Both the position numbers and the translations under genes were made by a program. From the NCBI GenBank assembly GCA_047495785.1, contig JBLDXI010000015.1, positions 2,976,001 to 3,040,000 of the forward strand: 64,000 nt of DNA. Reading direction: 5' to 3'. The DNA is from Lepidodermella squamata. Its lineage: Eukaryota > Gastrotricha. Of this stretch, positions 24,019 to 35,299 are shown in pieces. Position 1 is the stretch's first letter, and the number at the start of each line of letters is the position of its first letter. The notes beneath the pieces were generated by a model that searched no databases, had not been told where the DNA came from, and saw nothing but the letters and a program-made list of their open reading frames with translations.

Positions 24019-26541
24019 ATGGCGGCTGATTCGAATGGACTTCGACAGCGGCCAATTATTCGAATAGAACGGCCCATTTTCACGCAGTCGGATTTCAACG
24101 AGCTGCACTTGGATCGAACCGAGGAAGAGCTGAACAAGAAAAAGTCTTCGTGCCAACTTTTCGGCGACACTATTCGGTCTAAAATGGTTAAAATTTTGCC
24201 GCCGAGTTTCAAAGTGTTCATACTTAAACTATTCCCCTTCGTCACAATCATGTCGAAATACAACTGGAAGTCAGATTTGATCTCGGATGTGATAACCGGC
24301 GCGACTGTCGCGTGTCTCCACGTACCTCAGGCCATGGCTTACGGCCATTTAGCCACCCTAAAACCGATCCACGGGCTCTACGTCGCGTTTCTGCCTGCTT
24401 TTGTTTATTTTTTCTTCGGAACCTCGCGGCAAATGTCGATCGGCGTTTTTGCTGTAGCCTCGTTGATGATGGCTAAAATTCTAGACGCTGAAATCGAGAG
24501 TGCGACATATGACCTCATGTCGGCCGAGGATGCGATGATTAAAGCTCAGGATAACTTGACCCTGTTGTACCTCGAGACGCGAAATGCGTCGTTAAACGGC
24601 TCATCCATCGCGGCTAATATGTTCAATTACGAGGCGGAGGAGTTGCGGCTGCGGGTTGAAATCGCGACTTCTTACAATATCGTCATCGGGTTCATCGAGC
24701 TTGTTTTAGGCGTTGTTGGGGCTGGTTTTATTACCGATTATTTGAATGAGCCGTTCATTTCCGGCTACACCACTGCTTGTGCCTGCCACGTTTTCACGAG
24801 TCAAATTTGGCTGGCTTTTGGTATCAAGGGAATTCGCCATACTGGAGCCTTCAAAATCATTCTTGTAAAAGCTTGAAATTTGGTGAAAAAATGTTTTTTA
24901 TTTCATTTTTTCAGACATATCGGGACTTTATTCAATTTCTACCTCAAATTCACTGGATCACTTTTGGAATTTTTTCAACCAGTGTTGTAATTCTGGCTGT
25001 TTGGAAGGAGGTCATCGACCCTCGTCTGAAGAAGAAACTTTCGATTCCTATTCCTATTGAGCTGATTTTGGTGAGTTTCATTATTTTCGAAAATTCCATT
25101 TTTTATGAGGATTTTTTTAGATAATTATTGCCGATATTTCGTCGTATTTCGGAAAATTTAATCCCGACCACAAAGTGCCAATTGTTGGACCGATTCCTAG
25201 CGAATTTCCAATGCCAGTTGTTCCGAAACATTTTCGCTTCAACTACCTATTCGACGCGTTGCCCATGGTTTTAGTCACATTTTCAGTCAGCATTTCGATG
25301 GGCAAAACTATGGCGAAGAAACACAAGCATACCCTCGATACAAATCAAGAATTCATCGCTTTTGGCCTGTCTAATGTTGTGGCGTCATTTTTCTCGTGTT
25401 TCCCCGCTAGTACGGCTCTGGCGAGAACTATGGTTCAATCTAACGTCGGAGGTATTTTTTACAAAAATTTTTAAAATAAAATTTAAAATTTTTGAAATTT
25501 TGAAATTGAAATTTTTGTCCACCAAAAATGAATTTCTCTCTAATTTTCAATGTAGGCAAGACCCAAGTCGCATCTCTGGTGTCTAGCGGTGTTATTTTGA
25601 TCGTTATCTTGCTCCTCGGCAGTTTTCTCGAGCCTCTGCCCACCAGCGTTCTAGCGGCTATCATAGTCGTCAATTTGAAGGGCATGTTCTTGCAAATTCT
25701 TGACTTACCTCGATTTTGGCAGCTAAACAAGCTGGACTGCTTCATCTGGGGCGTCGCCTTTTTCGTCACCCTGCTCATCGACGTCGATATCGGGCTATAT
25801 GCGGGTGTCGCATTTGTACTACTATCCATCATTATTCAAACAGCGCAGACCCATATATCAGTTCAAAAGCACCTTGATGAAACTGATTTATTCGCAGATT
25901 CTGAAAAATCGAAAAATGTAGGAAAATCTCGATTTCTTAGTTTTCATTGTGATTTTTTACTTTTTTTTTAAGCTGGCTTCCACGGACCCAGCTGTGATTT
26001 TGAGATGGTCGTCGCCTCTCTACTTTGCCAACACTGAAAAGTTGGCCTGTGCAATACGTAAGGGATTGAATCCCGATGCTGACTGTGGCCCAGAGAATGA
26101 CAATTTTCAAACGCAAGCCAAAGCCGTTATCATTGATCTTTCCGGCGTGAGTTTTATCGACTCGGCTGGGGTTGAATGCATCAAACAAATAATGCTCGAG
26201 TTGAACGGGCATAATGTTCACCTACTTCTTGCTGCATGCCCTAGTGAGTGAAGCATGGATAACATGGAGTTTTTACGCAAATTTGATGTTTTAAGGTGGA
26301 ATTTATGGATCGCTATCTCAACTGCCATTTTTAACCGGATTCCTGAGTACTAATTGCTTTGTTAGCATAGTCGACGCTCTGGTTGCTATTCGAAGTGAAG
26401 GAGTTCAGCTTTGGAAAAAAGTAATAAATTTCATCAATTTTTCGCTATATTCAAATGTTTCTCTTCTTCCAGGAAGACAAAGCTAAACCTGCCGAACCTG
26501 CTGCTGAGGCGTTATTATCAGCAGCGGAAACCAAAGTGTAG
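24019..26541 (+). CDS. SLC26/SulP family anion transporter
   Basis: Plasma-membrane sulfate/anion exchanger. Exons 24019-24864, 24915-25070, 25121-25451, 25556-25917, 25973-26243, 26296-26420 and 26473-26541 join in frame to about 719 residues, the family's normal size. SulP features include DVITGATVACLHVPQAMAYG, PIHGLYVAFLPAFVYFFFGT, SIGVFAVASLM and later membrane helices (ILIVILLLGSFLEPLPTSVL). A C-terminal STAS domain carries AVIIDLSGVSFIDSAGV. An NLT/NAS/NGS-containing extracellular loop lies between the first helices, so glycosylation is plausible. Exon 6 is placed after the acceptor TTTTAAG, which gives GIYGSLSQLPFLTGFLSTNC and restores the STAS fold. Reading straight through would hit an in-frame TGA. 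Substrate not assignable. Confidence 0.92.
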
Positions 26542-26632
26542 AGCCTTTTTTGTCGATTCGGTGATACTTTTGTTTGAAAGTAGTAGTTTCTTCTCAAAAA
26601 AACCCTCAAAAACTGCCAAGTTGAAGAAATGT

Positions 26633-26638
26633 AATAAA
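26633..26638 (+). terminator. Poly(A) signal of SLC26 gene
   Basis: AATAAA 92 nt after the stop codon, in the short space before the convergent F-box gene. Confidence 0.6.
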
Positions 26639-27073
26639 AGAGACTGTTGACCTGATTCACAGGAGTTTTTATGGTTTTATTGAATAAAAAAACGCTGCAG
26701 CTAAAATCTGCTTTTGCCTAGGTTAAAACGAGCATTCATCCGGGCTTAAAGTCAAAACAAGGCTTCTCTCTTTCGGGAAAAAAGATAATTTAAAAACACA
26801 ACTGAGGATGTTACAAAGTAAAATACCACATAATACGCAAAACTTAGAAGAGAGGTAAAACATCGAGTAATAGCACAATATAAATCTCACACTTTAAATT
26901 ACCGGCGAGGTAAGCGTTTAAGGTAGATTAGCACAACATAAATCGATTATTAAAAGTATCGTCATGGAATTTTTACCCGCACATTATAAAAAAAAGCGAA
27001 AAATCATCAACAGAAAAGTTAGTTGAATTTCTTTTTTCTTGTGGCATCCATCAATCATCACATTTCATTTCAT
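26639..27073. other. Convergent 3' intergenic region
   Basis: About 435 bp between the 3' ends of the SLC26 and F-box genes. AT-rich, no gene seen; it should hold the F-box 3' UTR. Confidence 0.5.
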
Positions 27074-29385
27074 TCACTTGATGCGTAGCGGCACGAGGAC
27101 GAACGGCTTCGACGAGTCAAGCTCCGTGACCAATCGAACGCGAGCTCGAGCCAGCGCAAGCGAGTTTAAAGCTTTCGAATCCACGACTTGCACATCAGTT
27201 TCTAAAAAAATAAAACAATTTTTAAGGCGGATTTTTTTCCAATTAATTTACTTACGGTGAGCAAAAATAGTCAACCAGGGCAGCTGGTTGTAGTTCTGAT
27301 TGTTGAATCGAGCTTGAATAAATGATTCAAGGGCGTAGTTGTCAATTTTCCGACAACCACATATTGCAACGTGTTCGAGTTTTTCCAACTTGGCAATGTC
27401 TAACAGCGCCTCGCCCGACAACTGGACGAGGTAATTGAGCCCGAGCGATACTAGATCCGGATTGTTTTCAACCACAGTTTTCACACCAGCATCACCAACC
27501 AGGTAGTTGTAGTAGAGGTCGAGTCGTTTGAGCCGTTTCGGGGGTATGAGAGCCATATCGCTGTCTTCCAGGTCACTCGCGACGGATACGAGTTCGGTGA
27601 GGCGAGGACAGTGCGTGTTAATTGCGGCGAGGTGGCGGACGGCGTGCGACCGGCGGCCCCAGTAAACGACGAGCGACTCGAGGCAGGGCAGGCGAGACCA
27701 GGCTTTGGCTAGACGGCGCTCGGCGTACGTTGGCCAGTGTTCGATGACCAATTGGCGAAGGGCACACATGACCAGGGTCGGCAATGAATGCAGGTGAGCG
27801 ACGCTTAGCAGCGGCGAGGCCTGGCAAACGAGTTGCTCGAAACGACTTCCATAGCGGCTCTGAGAAGGACAAAAAATTAAGCTGGATTAGTTTTTTTCGA
27901 AATTTTAACTAACCTTTCCCAGCCACCTAAAGTAGCGCAGCCGGTTAGCTTTTTCGAAGAGAGGTACTTTCTTTCTCCACTCGTCATTGACCACTTCTGC
28001 GTCCACTTCCAGGGTGACAAGTGAGTGGCACTTCTTGAATATCGCAGCGAAAACTAAAGATAAAGAAAAAATTGATAATTTAAAAATGTCTAGGAAAAAA
28101 AATGCTACAAGCTAATTTATCCCCGGAAAACCAAATAATATAGGACTATAATTGGAGCGGCCTTATTGCTATGGATGTATCTTGGATGCGATGCACTTCA
28201 ATTCGTAGACAATCTAAGCGAACTTAAAGTTATCTTCCAGGCTACCAAGATGAGCGCAAGAAAGGTGTATAGTCCACATTAACCGCCTTACGGTACTACA
28301 GCATGTCCCAAATGCTTAGCAACCATTATAAATTATGCAAGTTTTAGCAGGAAATTCAACCAACAGTTCGAAATTTCAACTACCGGGAGAAGCCCCAATC
28401 CTTTATCCGCGAGTTTACAGGAAAAATTGAACATTTATCCGAGAAACCCCGATGGTAACAGTTTCGGTAATTTTACCCGGTTGGACGAAATTTCTCCCGA
28501 AATTTTCAATCCCATTGGTAAGTGACATACTTGACAACTATTCTCGTGGCATTTTGAATTTTTCTAATATTTTTCCGGCCACGAGATGACTTCGTCCTCA
28601 CTCTTAGAGTTTCCGATCCCTTTCCCTTGTTTGCGTTACTTATGCCAACACGCTGTAATACAAGTCCACCTTAATAACTTGATGTTAAACCATCGATAGG
28701 TTTTTTCGATATTTTACCCGGCTGAGCCAAATTTCATCGGAAATGTTTGATCCCATCGATAAGTGACTTAGTGCGAACAACAGCTAATAATTATGAATAA
28801 CCGCTGCATTTTTTGCATGGTGATGATTCATAATTTGTGCAAAAAGATCACACTGATGACATACTGGACTGCCATTCTTGTTGCATTTTGAATTTTTCTA
28901 ATATTTTCTACCCACGGGTATGACTTTAAATTTAGAGTTTCTGATCCCTTTCCTTGTATTTTTTTATTTATGGACGGAGTAATTAAGTCCACCTTAATAA
29001 CTTGATGTTAAATCGTCTTACCATCCATCGATAGGGGCTCAATTTCGACGTTTCGCCCGTCGAACGTGATGTGTTTCAGCGATTCAAAGTCGTTGGCAGT
29101 TGACGCGAACAAGTTCTCGAGAATGGCACTGCTCGCCGGCGTCGTGCTCGTCTCATCTCGCGGAACAATGTCGCTAACGCAGAGTGATTCCAACCGTTTG
29201 ACATACCCATCGACCAGTTGCTTCAGGTCACGGCAAATGCGGCGCAATTGCAGCACGGTCACAAGGTCCAAGGTTTGAAATAGCCGTTCAATAACTTCGT
29301 ACGGTAAATCCAACAAGCATTGCGGATTTGCCACTGGCCAATTAAATTCAAACCCGCTGTCATCTGACACGATGGAATCCGTCAT
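27074..29385 (-). CDS. F-box protein with leucine-rich-like repeats
   Basis: Likely substrate adaptor of an SCF ubiquitin ligase. Exons 29022-29385, 27914-28053, 27256-27859 and 27074-27201 join in frame to about 411 residues. An F-box lies near residues 20-60 (LLDLPYEVIERLFQTLDLVTV, LQLRRICRDLKQL). The C-terminal two thirds has irregular LRR-like strands (RLKRLDLYYNYLVGDAG, DLVSLGLNYLVQLSGEALL, KLEHVAICGCRKIDNYAL). The start is the first ATG after an AG acceptor-like site at about 29412, so trans-splicing or a 5' UTR intron is possible. The 1-kb first intron contains two copies of the dispersed repeat and two TTAAGGTGGA motifs. No specific orthologue recognised. Confidence 0.8.
28300..28685 (+). 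repeat. Dispersed intronic repeat, copy 2
   Basis: In the first intron of the F-box gene. Similar to 20228-20573, and its last 30 bp (AAGTCCACCTTAATAACTTG region) recur at the end of copy 3. Antisense to the host gene relative to copy 1 in KNL-2. Confidence 0.7.
28686..29012 (+). repeat. Dispersed intronic repeat, copy 3 with internal insertion
   Basis: Directly follows copy 2. It shares TATTTTACCCGGCTGAGCCA, TTGAATTTTTCTAATATTTT, GAGTTTCTGATCCCTTTCC and the terminal AAGTCCACCTTAATAACTTG. An insertion near 28770-28860 carries its own inverted repeat ATTATGAAT/ATTCATAAT. Confidence 0.65.
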
Positions 29386-30081
29386 TCGGAGTTTCGAAAG
29401 AAAGTAACGCTCTAAAAAATTGAAATCAGAAAATTCGTAAATCAATTTGTTTTCATTATTAATTTATTCAAGACGAAATACGAAAATCGAACTCTACAAA
29501 TTCACGGAGAAAAAATGACACGAAAGAAGAAAGAATCATCAAGAGTGACAATAGATTTTTTTGTATATATAACGCGAACTGAAATTGTGTCAAGTGCTCG
29601 ATTATCATCAGTTGATTTTGAAATATATAATATAGGAATTTATATATCGCCTTTTAAAATTAAAGCTCTGATACATATATACTGTTCATTTACTTCACAA
29701 CGTCGCGCACACATCATGGGAAGCGCGAAATGAAAAAACAATATTACACCAATGCGAGAAGCCGTATATAATTAAAATTATTGACACTCATAAATTGCAC
29801 TTGCAACAAATCACCAGATATTCTGATTCTTTGGATACAGCTAACTCGGTGAAAATAATAAAGGAATCGTTAAAATAAAACACCTGGAATCAATTTCGCC
29901 CGACCTCTAATCTCTGACCACAGAAACATGCATATTTTTTGATAGAACGTAAGAGACAAGAGGCTAAAAATTGCGACTCAATAGATAATACTATCGCCTA
30001 TCATAATTTTTAAGGTGGAGGAGGGAAATTTTGCACTAAGAACCGCGTGATCGATAGCCATGTCGAATGTTGAAGTCATAT
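29386..30081. other. Intergenic region, AT-rich
   Basis: About 700 bp between the F-box 5' end and the V-ATPase E stop. One TTAAGGTGGA copy at 30010. Probable promoter and 3' UTR; no other feature seen. Confidence 0.5.
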
Positions 30082-30981
30082 TTACTCGTCGAATTTGCGA
30101 TTGGTGTTGGCACCGAATAGCAACGTACGCAGTTGAGGAAGCGTCTAAATACGGAAAAATTAGCTTGGATGGAATTTTTACTCAGAATTCACCCACCTGT
30201 TGCGAGACAAGGTCCAAACGAGCGTCCAAAGTGTTATTGACACGGAAACGGCCGTCACCAACCAAAAGTTCAACGCCACCAGCGCTAAATTTAAAAAATT
30301 ATTCAGAAAAATTCGATAAATTAAGGCCAAGAATTACCATTCCTGAGGCAAGAAATTGCGTTGGTCAATCGCGATTTTGACCTGTTTTCCGGACATGGCG
30401 ACGTAATCGTCAATGCATTTGCGCTGCTGGATGATTTGCTGGACGAGTTCAACGTCCGAACGACGGCAGCGGATGACAACTTCAGGCTCGACGAGCTTGC
30501 ACAGACCCTGCGTGATCAGCATCTGCAACATATACGGGTAGCGCTCGCGGTCGGCTGAAATGTGCACCAAACGCTGCTTAGCATCGTCCAATACAACCTA
30601 CAGAGCAGTGATGAGTCATAAAATACTACAGCGACGTAACTTCAACACACCTTAATGCCATCTTCACGGGCCTTCAGAACTCGCAGACGGGATTGGTTGA
30701 GAGAATTCGACATTTGACTAATAGCAATGGCATGATGAATCATCACCAAAAATTTCGTGAATAATTGCTTACATTTTCTTGGTGAGTTCAAGCTGCTTCT
30801 CCTTCTTGTTGTAGAATTCCATGATTTTGACGCGCTGTTGCTGGACAAGGCGGCCCTTTTCAATGTTGAACTCTTCCTCGGCCTTGGTGTCGATTTCCTC
30901 GGCCTTCTCGCTCGCCTCCTGCTCGATGAAAGCAACCATGTGCTCGATTTGCTTCTCGACATCAGTGCCCTGGTTTGCCAT
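30082..30981 (-). CDS. ATP6V1E: V-type H+-ATPase subunit E
   Basis: Peripheral-stalk subunit of the V1 sector, which acidifies lysosomes, endosomes and excretory membranes. Exons 30773-30981, 30651-30717, 30338-30597, 30197-30284 and 30082-30144 join in frame to 228 residues (family about 226). The N-terminal coiled coil shows [34 protein letters not shown] and [14 protein letters not shown], almost identical to animal orthologues. It is followed by [17 protein letters not shown], the globular domain, and the conserved end [30 protein letters not shown]. The last two exons are short and easy to miss. Introns are 45-60 nt apart from two slightly longer ones. Firm identification; equivalent to C. 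elegans vha-8. Confidence 0.96.
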
Positions 30982-31800
30982 GATGAAATTAGATCAGAGA
31001 AAAATACTAACAAAAATCTAAAATGAAACAAAAAAAAGAAAATGATTAAGGTGGACATCACCGACACCCGTTCTTATTATTATTATTATCATATAATTAT
31101 TAATTCATTAGAATTATCGTTATAATAGCAAACACGACCATCTTCGAATTTCGAATGAATGTGCGCTTCACATTATTTGATGAGCATCAAATTTTCAAAA
31201 CTTTTGAATAGAGACGTACAACGGTAGACTGATAAGGCACTGAAAATTTCCAATCGATAGTAGTGCGATTTTGCCATAATATTTCGTTCTCTACAACAGT
31301 ATACAACCACGGCGGAATCGAGATTTTATCAAAAAAAATATGGAAATTATCAGAACCATGAATGGAGCAATCGGACGTAGTAACGACAATAAATGATTAT
31401 AACTGGAGAAAGCAACTTTGATCGCGCAGATTTCCACTTCACACCAGATTATCATTGTGATAAAAATTCATAAATCGGTTTAAACATTTACTTGTCTGCT
31501 AGCATCTTCAAGTCAGATCACAGGGTCTCAGAAAAAGACGAGGCTGAGGCGCGAGAAGAAACACAAAAAAGTAATAATAATAATATAATATAAACGAAAA
31601 AATCAGCTTTGTTAATAATTCATTGCATTTTCTCTCATAATATTGTCTATGCTACTCGGTTTTTTATAGCCCCATTTCAACAAGTTACACCAGGAAAAAT
31701 AGCTATAATATATTTATGAACACAGCACTGCAGACACTTGATGTTGTTGTTTTGTTTTTTGAGAAAGAAACGATGAACACGTGTGATTTATCTGTTTTAA
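30982..31800. other. Intergenic region, AT-rich
   Basis: About 820 bp between the ORMDL stop and the V-ATPase E start, rich in A/T runs, with one TTAAGGTGGA copy at 31046. No gene seen. Confidence 0.5.
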
Positions 31801-32250
31801 TTACCACCGATTAATGTTGAAAATGCGGACTCCGTATAGTTGTGGCTGTTTCGGGATGACGGCGAGAGCGAGCGCGATCACGTTGAGTATAAAATGAAAT
31901 TTGTCGTGGTGCGTGTAGAAACTGGCGAGGAAGAATAGCACTACGGGCACGCAGATCAGAAACTTTTTCGTCGGCGTCTCCTGCGCGCCGTCGTCCAGCT
32001 GTTCCCAGACCGTTCTCTCGCGCTCCGTGTTAGCGAACAGCGGAATCCAAGGCACGCCACGGGTGATGTGGAAGATCACGAAGGTTATCGCGCTATGCGT
32101 CACAACCGTCAAAGTCCAGGCCCATTCCGTGGTGAGAAACTCGAGGGACAGGAAACACAAGTGAATTGCAGCTACAATCAACACATAAACAGTCCAGGCG
32201 CCTCGGAAATTCAGATACTCCCGGTTAGGGAACCCAACTGGGGCTTCCAT
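31801..32250 (-). CDS. ORMDL: ORMDL sphingolipid biosynthesis regulator
   Basis: ER membrane protein that binds and restrains serine palmitoyltransferase. A single open frame of 149 residues matches the whole ORMDL family (about 153): NREYLNFRGAWTVYVLIV near the N-terminus, FLTTEWAWTLTVVTHSAITF, HITRGVPW, a loop with VWEQLDDGAQETPTKKFL, then VVLFFLASFYTHHDKFHFIL and the conserved end QLYGVRIFNINRW. Four membrane segments are evident. It lacks the yeast N-terminal phosphorylated extension, as expected in animals. The start ATG at 32250 gives the normal N-terminus. It lies 428 bp downstream of MBOAT7 on the same strand; the distance is large for an operon. Confidence 0.95.
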   Translation of the reverse strand: MEAPVGFPNREYLNFRGAWTVYVLIVAAIHLCFLSLEFLTTEWAWTLTVVTHSAITFVIFHITRGVPWIPLFANTERERTVWEQLDDGAQETPTKKFLICVPVVLFFLASFYTHHDKFHFILNVIALALAVIPKQPQLYGVRIFNINRW

Positions 32251-32678
32251 TTAATGGCAATAAAAATCTAAAATTGGAAAATAACAAATGCACATTCACA
32301 TTATTTATTTTTCCCACACAGCAAAATCTAGGAGCACTCAAGGATAAAAAATTGTGTCGAATTTGGAGCACCCAGGATCTAAAAACCGCAACGGGTTGAC
32401 TAGGACGAACAAAAAGATAACGCAATCTTGTCATGGATCCGAAAAAAATGCAACCGAATAATTCTGAAAAGAGGAAGAAAGACCGCCCAGTCGATGTCTA
32501 TAGAGTTCGGGCGCAAAAATATTGGTTGTTTTACGACTAGATGAGAGCGTTAAATACCGTTAACCCAAGCTGGGAAGCACTCACTTCTTCAAATAGAAAG
32601 TAAATTTGAAACTTAGCTTGTTTTTCTAGCTACCACCAATCATTTCAATGCACGAGACAAAGAATTGGCACATATGAT
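32251..32678. other. Spacer between MBOAT7 and ORMDL
   Basis: About 430 bp on the co-directional minus-strand pair. No gene or clear signal seen. Confidence 0.4.
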
Positions 32679-34265
32679 TCACTCAACAGTAGATTCACGT
32701 GGAACAACAAATGAGGCGATGAATAGTAATAGGGCGAAAACGTGGTGCACGTAAAACACATCCTGCCATATTCGGGTAGTGTCTGCGAAAGAAAGCGCAT
32801 AGAATCCGACCGCCATGTACTCAAAAGCACGCATCGACCAGAAACCGGCTAGATATTTGTAAATAAAATGTCCCACTTTGTCTACCAAAATAGCGTCGGA
32901 TTTTTCCTTCTCAGGAGATCTCGGAATAGACGATTTGTTATGGAAAGGTGACAGTGATGAGACCAGGCTCACTAAACGTGGTATCGTGCGTTCAGTCGCT
33001 AACAAAGCTCCTGCTGTGCCGAAACTAAGGTAATAACCAGCATGTAAGCCGTGCCAATATGCAGAGACAAAAACCGTCACAAAAGCTCGAACAGGTCGCG
33101 GGAAAGATCGCGGTAGACGCTGGTACACATTAGCGGCTAGCCAGTATTGAACAGTCCTATTCCAAGCCCGAAGTTTACCGGAAACAGTTGGGGAAAACTC
33201 GCAGTCATGAATTGCAACGTTGTGAACGCTATCTGTCGACCAAAAAGAGCACCCATCCTTGGCATCACAATAACAAGATCGTTTAACAGCCGGCGCTTCT
33301 TGTCGTAGGACGAGGTGCAAAGCTTTGAGATCAGTCGGGCCAGCCCCAGGCTCAGGCCGAGAAATAGAAGGGTACACGCCGATGCGTAAAGATGCTAGAG
33401 CCGCTTCAGATGCCAACCAGGCCGAGTAAAATCTTAGGCGGAACCATGTGAAAACCGGTACCAGAATAACCAAACGATAAATTGCGCTAGAGACGGACCA
33501 TTCCAAAGACCAAAGGTGCTCGAGTGGAAACAATTTTATCAAAGCAAAATATAGTACAGTGCAGAGGACTGTTTGAAGCAAAAGATTAATAATAGCCTTT
33601 CGACAAAATACAGATAGTGAACACGAAGCCCCGTTCCGAGATATAGCTGAAAATGATCCTTCCATGGCATCATTCCAAGCACGAAAAGAGTAATACGGAC
33701 CGGTATACATACCCGCGTAGGAATACAAGTAGCAAACTATGTCGATAAAAGAAGGAGCGACATCTTTGTACAGAGACTGAAGAACGACGATTCCCTTTGG
33801 GTGGGCTGATATAACTTCGATACTATCCTTGGATGAAGGGAAGTCAGCGGGTTTTTGTCTCAGCTGTTTGCTCCGAAATTCGCTGTCATATATTTCGCCG
33901 CCAATACCAACAATCTTCAATGTTAACACGAGCTGGACAGCATTGGCCAACGCACAAGGTGATGGTAGTCCAAACCAGGTAGCGAGCCGAAATATTGTCA
34001 ATAACGCGAAGGCAAGTGTGAAAAGAAGGCCACGGCGATAAACTTGCACGACTTTCAAGTTAAGCTTGCACAGACTGGCGCAGAGGATGACAGAGGCTAA
34101 ACTGTACAGAAAATCGTATTTACAAAAGAATATTGAGCTGCCGAATCCGATCGCTCCACATGTGAGTTTTCTTGTTAGTGATGACTTGAGCTTTTGAATA
34201 TATATTCCCGAGCCGACGGAAAATACCAAAAATAGAGCGTAAGCAACCTCGTCGTTCATTGTCAT
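32679..34265 (-). CDS. MBOAT7: MBOAT7-type lysophosphatidylinositol acyltransferase
   Basis: Membrane-bound O-acyltransferase that puts polyunsaturated acyl chains onto lysophosphatidylinositol in the ER. A single uninterrupted frame of 528 residues with about ten membrane segments. The family's catalytic Asn lies in WNRTVQYWLA (about residue 366) and the catalytic His in SAYWHGLHAGYYLSF (about residue 404). YAGMYTGPYYSFRAWNDAM matches the MBOAT7 signature rather than porcupine or HHAT. The length is slightly above human MBOAT7 (472), mostly from a longer middle loop (residues about 290-350). The gene has no introns, unlike most neighbours. It is divergent from MARCH6 across 1 kb. Confidence 0.88.
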   Translation of the reverse strand: MTMNDEVAYALFLVFSVGSGIYIQKLKSSLTRKLTCGAIGFGSSIFFCKYDFLYSLASVILCASLCKLNLKVVQVYRRGLLFTLAFALLTIFRLATWFGLPSPCALANAVQLVLTLKIVGIGGEIYDSEFRSKQLRQKPADFPSSKDSIEVISAHPKGIVVLQSLYKDVAPSFIDIVCYLYSYAGMYTGPYYSFRAWNDAMEGSFSAISRNGASCSLSVFCRKAIINLLLQTVLCTVLYFALIKLFPLEHLWSLEWSVSSAIYRLVILVPVFTWFRLRFYSAWLASEAALASLRIGVYPSISRPEPGAGPTDLKALHLVLRQEAPAVKRSCYCDAKDGCSFWSTDSVHNVAIHDCEFSPTVSGKLRAWNRTVQYWLAANVYQRLPRSFPRPVRAFVTVFVSAYWHGLHAGYYLSFGTAGALLATERTIPRLVSLVSSLSPFHNKSSIPRSPEKEKSDAILVDKVGHFIYKYLAGFWSMRAFEYMAVGFYALSFADTTRIWQDVFYVHHVFALLLFIASFVVPRESTVE

Positions 34266-35299
34266 GCGTTGTGAAATTTACGAATTGGGCATATCAAAAT
34301 TCGATGTTAAATTTATCCTTGAAAGCCATCTTCGCCTAAAATGCGATCAAATATCTTAAAATTCATATAAAAATCAGACGGTGATGATTGAAGAAATATA
34401 TCCCCCACTAAACCACACTCATGGGAGAGGAGAGCCAGGGAAAACGAGAATTTTTGATAAGTGTTAAAAAAGCAATTCGGAATTTTGTCAGTACCTATAG
34501 CAGGTAATTTCTACAAGGGACATTGGATAGGGGGAAGGAAGGCGATCGCAAAAACTGTCGCAAAAACTATCAGGTATGCCGATAAAGAAGTTGCAAAAAG
34601 GAATCTAGTAAACATCTCATCTATTAAGAGTAATCTAAGGATTTATATTCCTGATTTTGCCTGGCACCTGGAGCTTCATCGCTTTGTAATGGACAATCGT
34701 CTGGTGGTGTCAGCAGAGACGCGATGGCCCGAGACGCCCCTAAACCGGGGTCCAACGGTCATTCGATATTACATAATAGCAGTTTTGACACTTAATAATT
34801 GCTATATTTTACTAGAAAATTTTCGACTTCAATAAAATTGCATTGACAACATATTAATGAAAAATCTGAAATTATTTATTTCTCACGAAGGGTGGGTGAG
34901 TAGCCTGCCCTGTCGGTTCGTTTTTCTTAGTTCGACTTTTCCTTTGTTCGGTCCTCTCCGCGACAAGCAGTGTGTATGACGGTCCATTACATTTTGTTGT
35001 GCAGTGTATCGTTCACTCTCTTCGCTTGAAACGTATGAGCGTGAAATTACCTCGTTTTTCCATGTCGACGAGGATGTCTTTTGGTCACTTATTTTCCTCC
35101 GCTCTTCTCGTCGCACTCTTAGAGCTCAGCACCAAAGAAGATAATTAAGTAAATGAAATTGATTGTTGCTGTCCAATGTCCAACCTTTTTACATTGTTTC
35201 TTATGGCGGGCTATCTTCTATAACTGCTTGAGAATTTCCTGTTGCCACTCGCTCTTCAAAGACTACTGATTAATCTTTTAGCTTTCTCACACTAGAATT
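34266..35299. other. Divergent promoter region, MBOAT7/MARCH6
   Basis: About 1 kb separating two divergent intronless genes. An open frame at 34461-34835 has no ATG-supported or family-like content and is not called. No other feature seen. Confidence 0.5.

Noticed and set aside
34461-34835. Plus-strand open frame of 124 codons between MBOAT7 and MARCH6
   Set aside because: No convincing start, no domain, composition like random AT-rich sequence.
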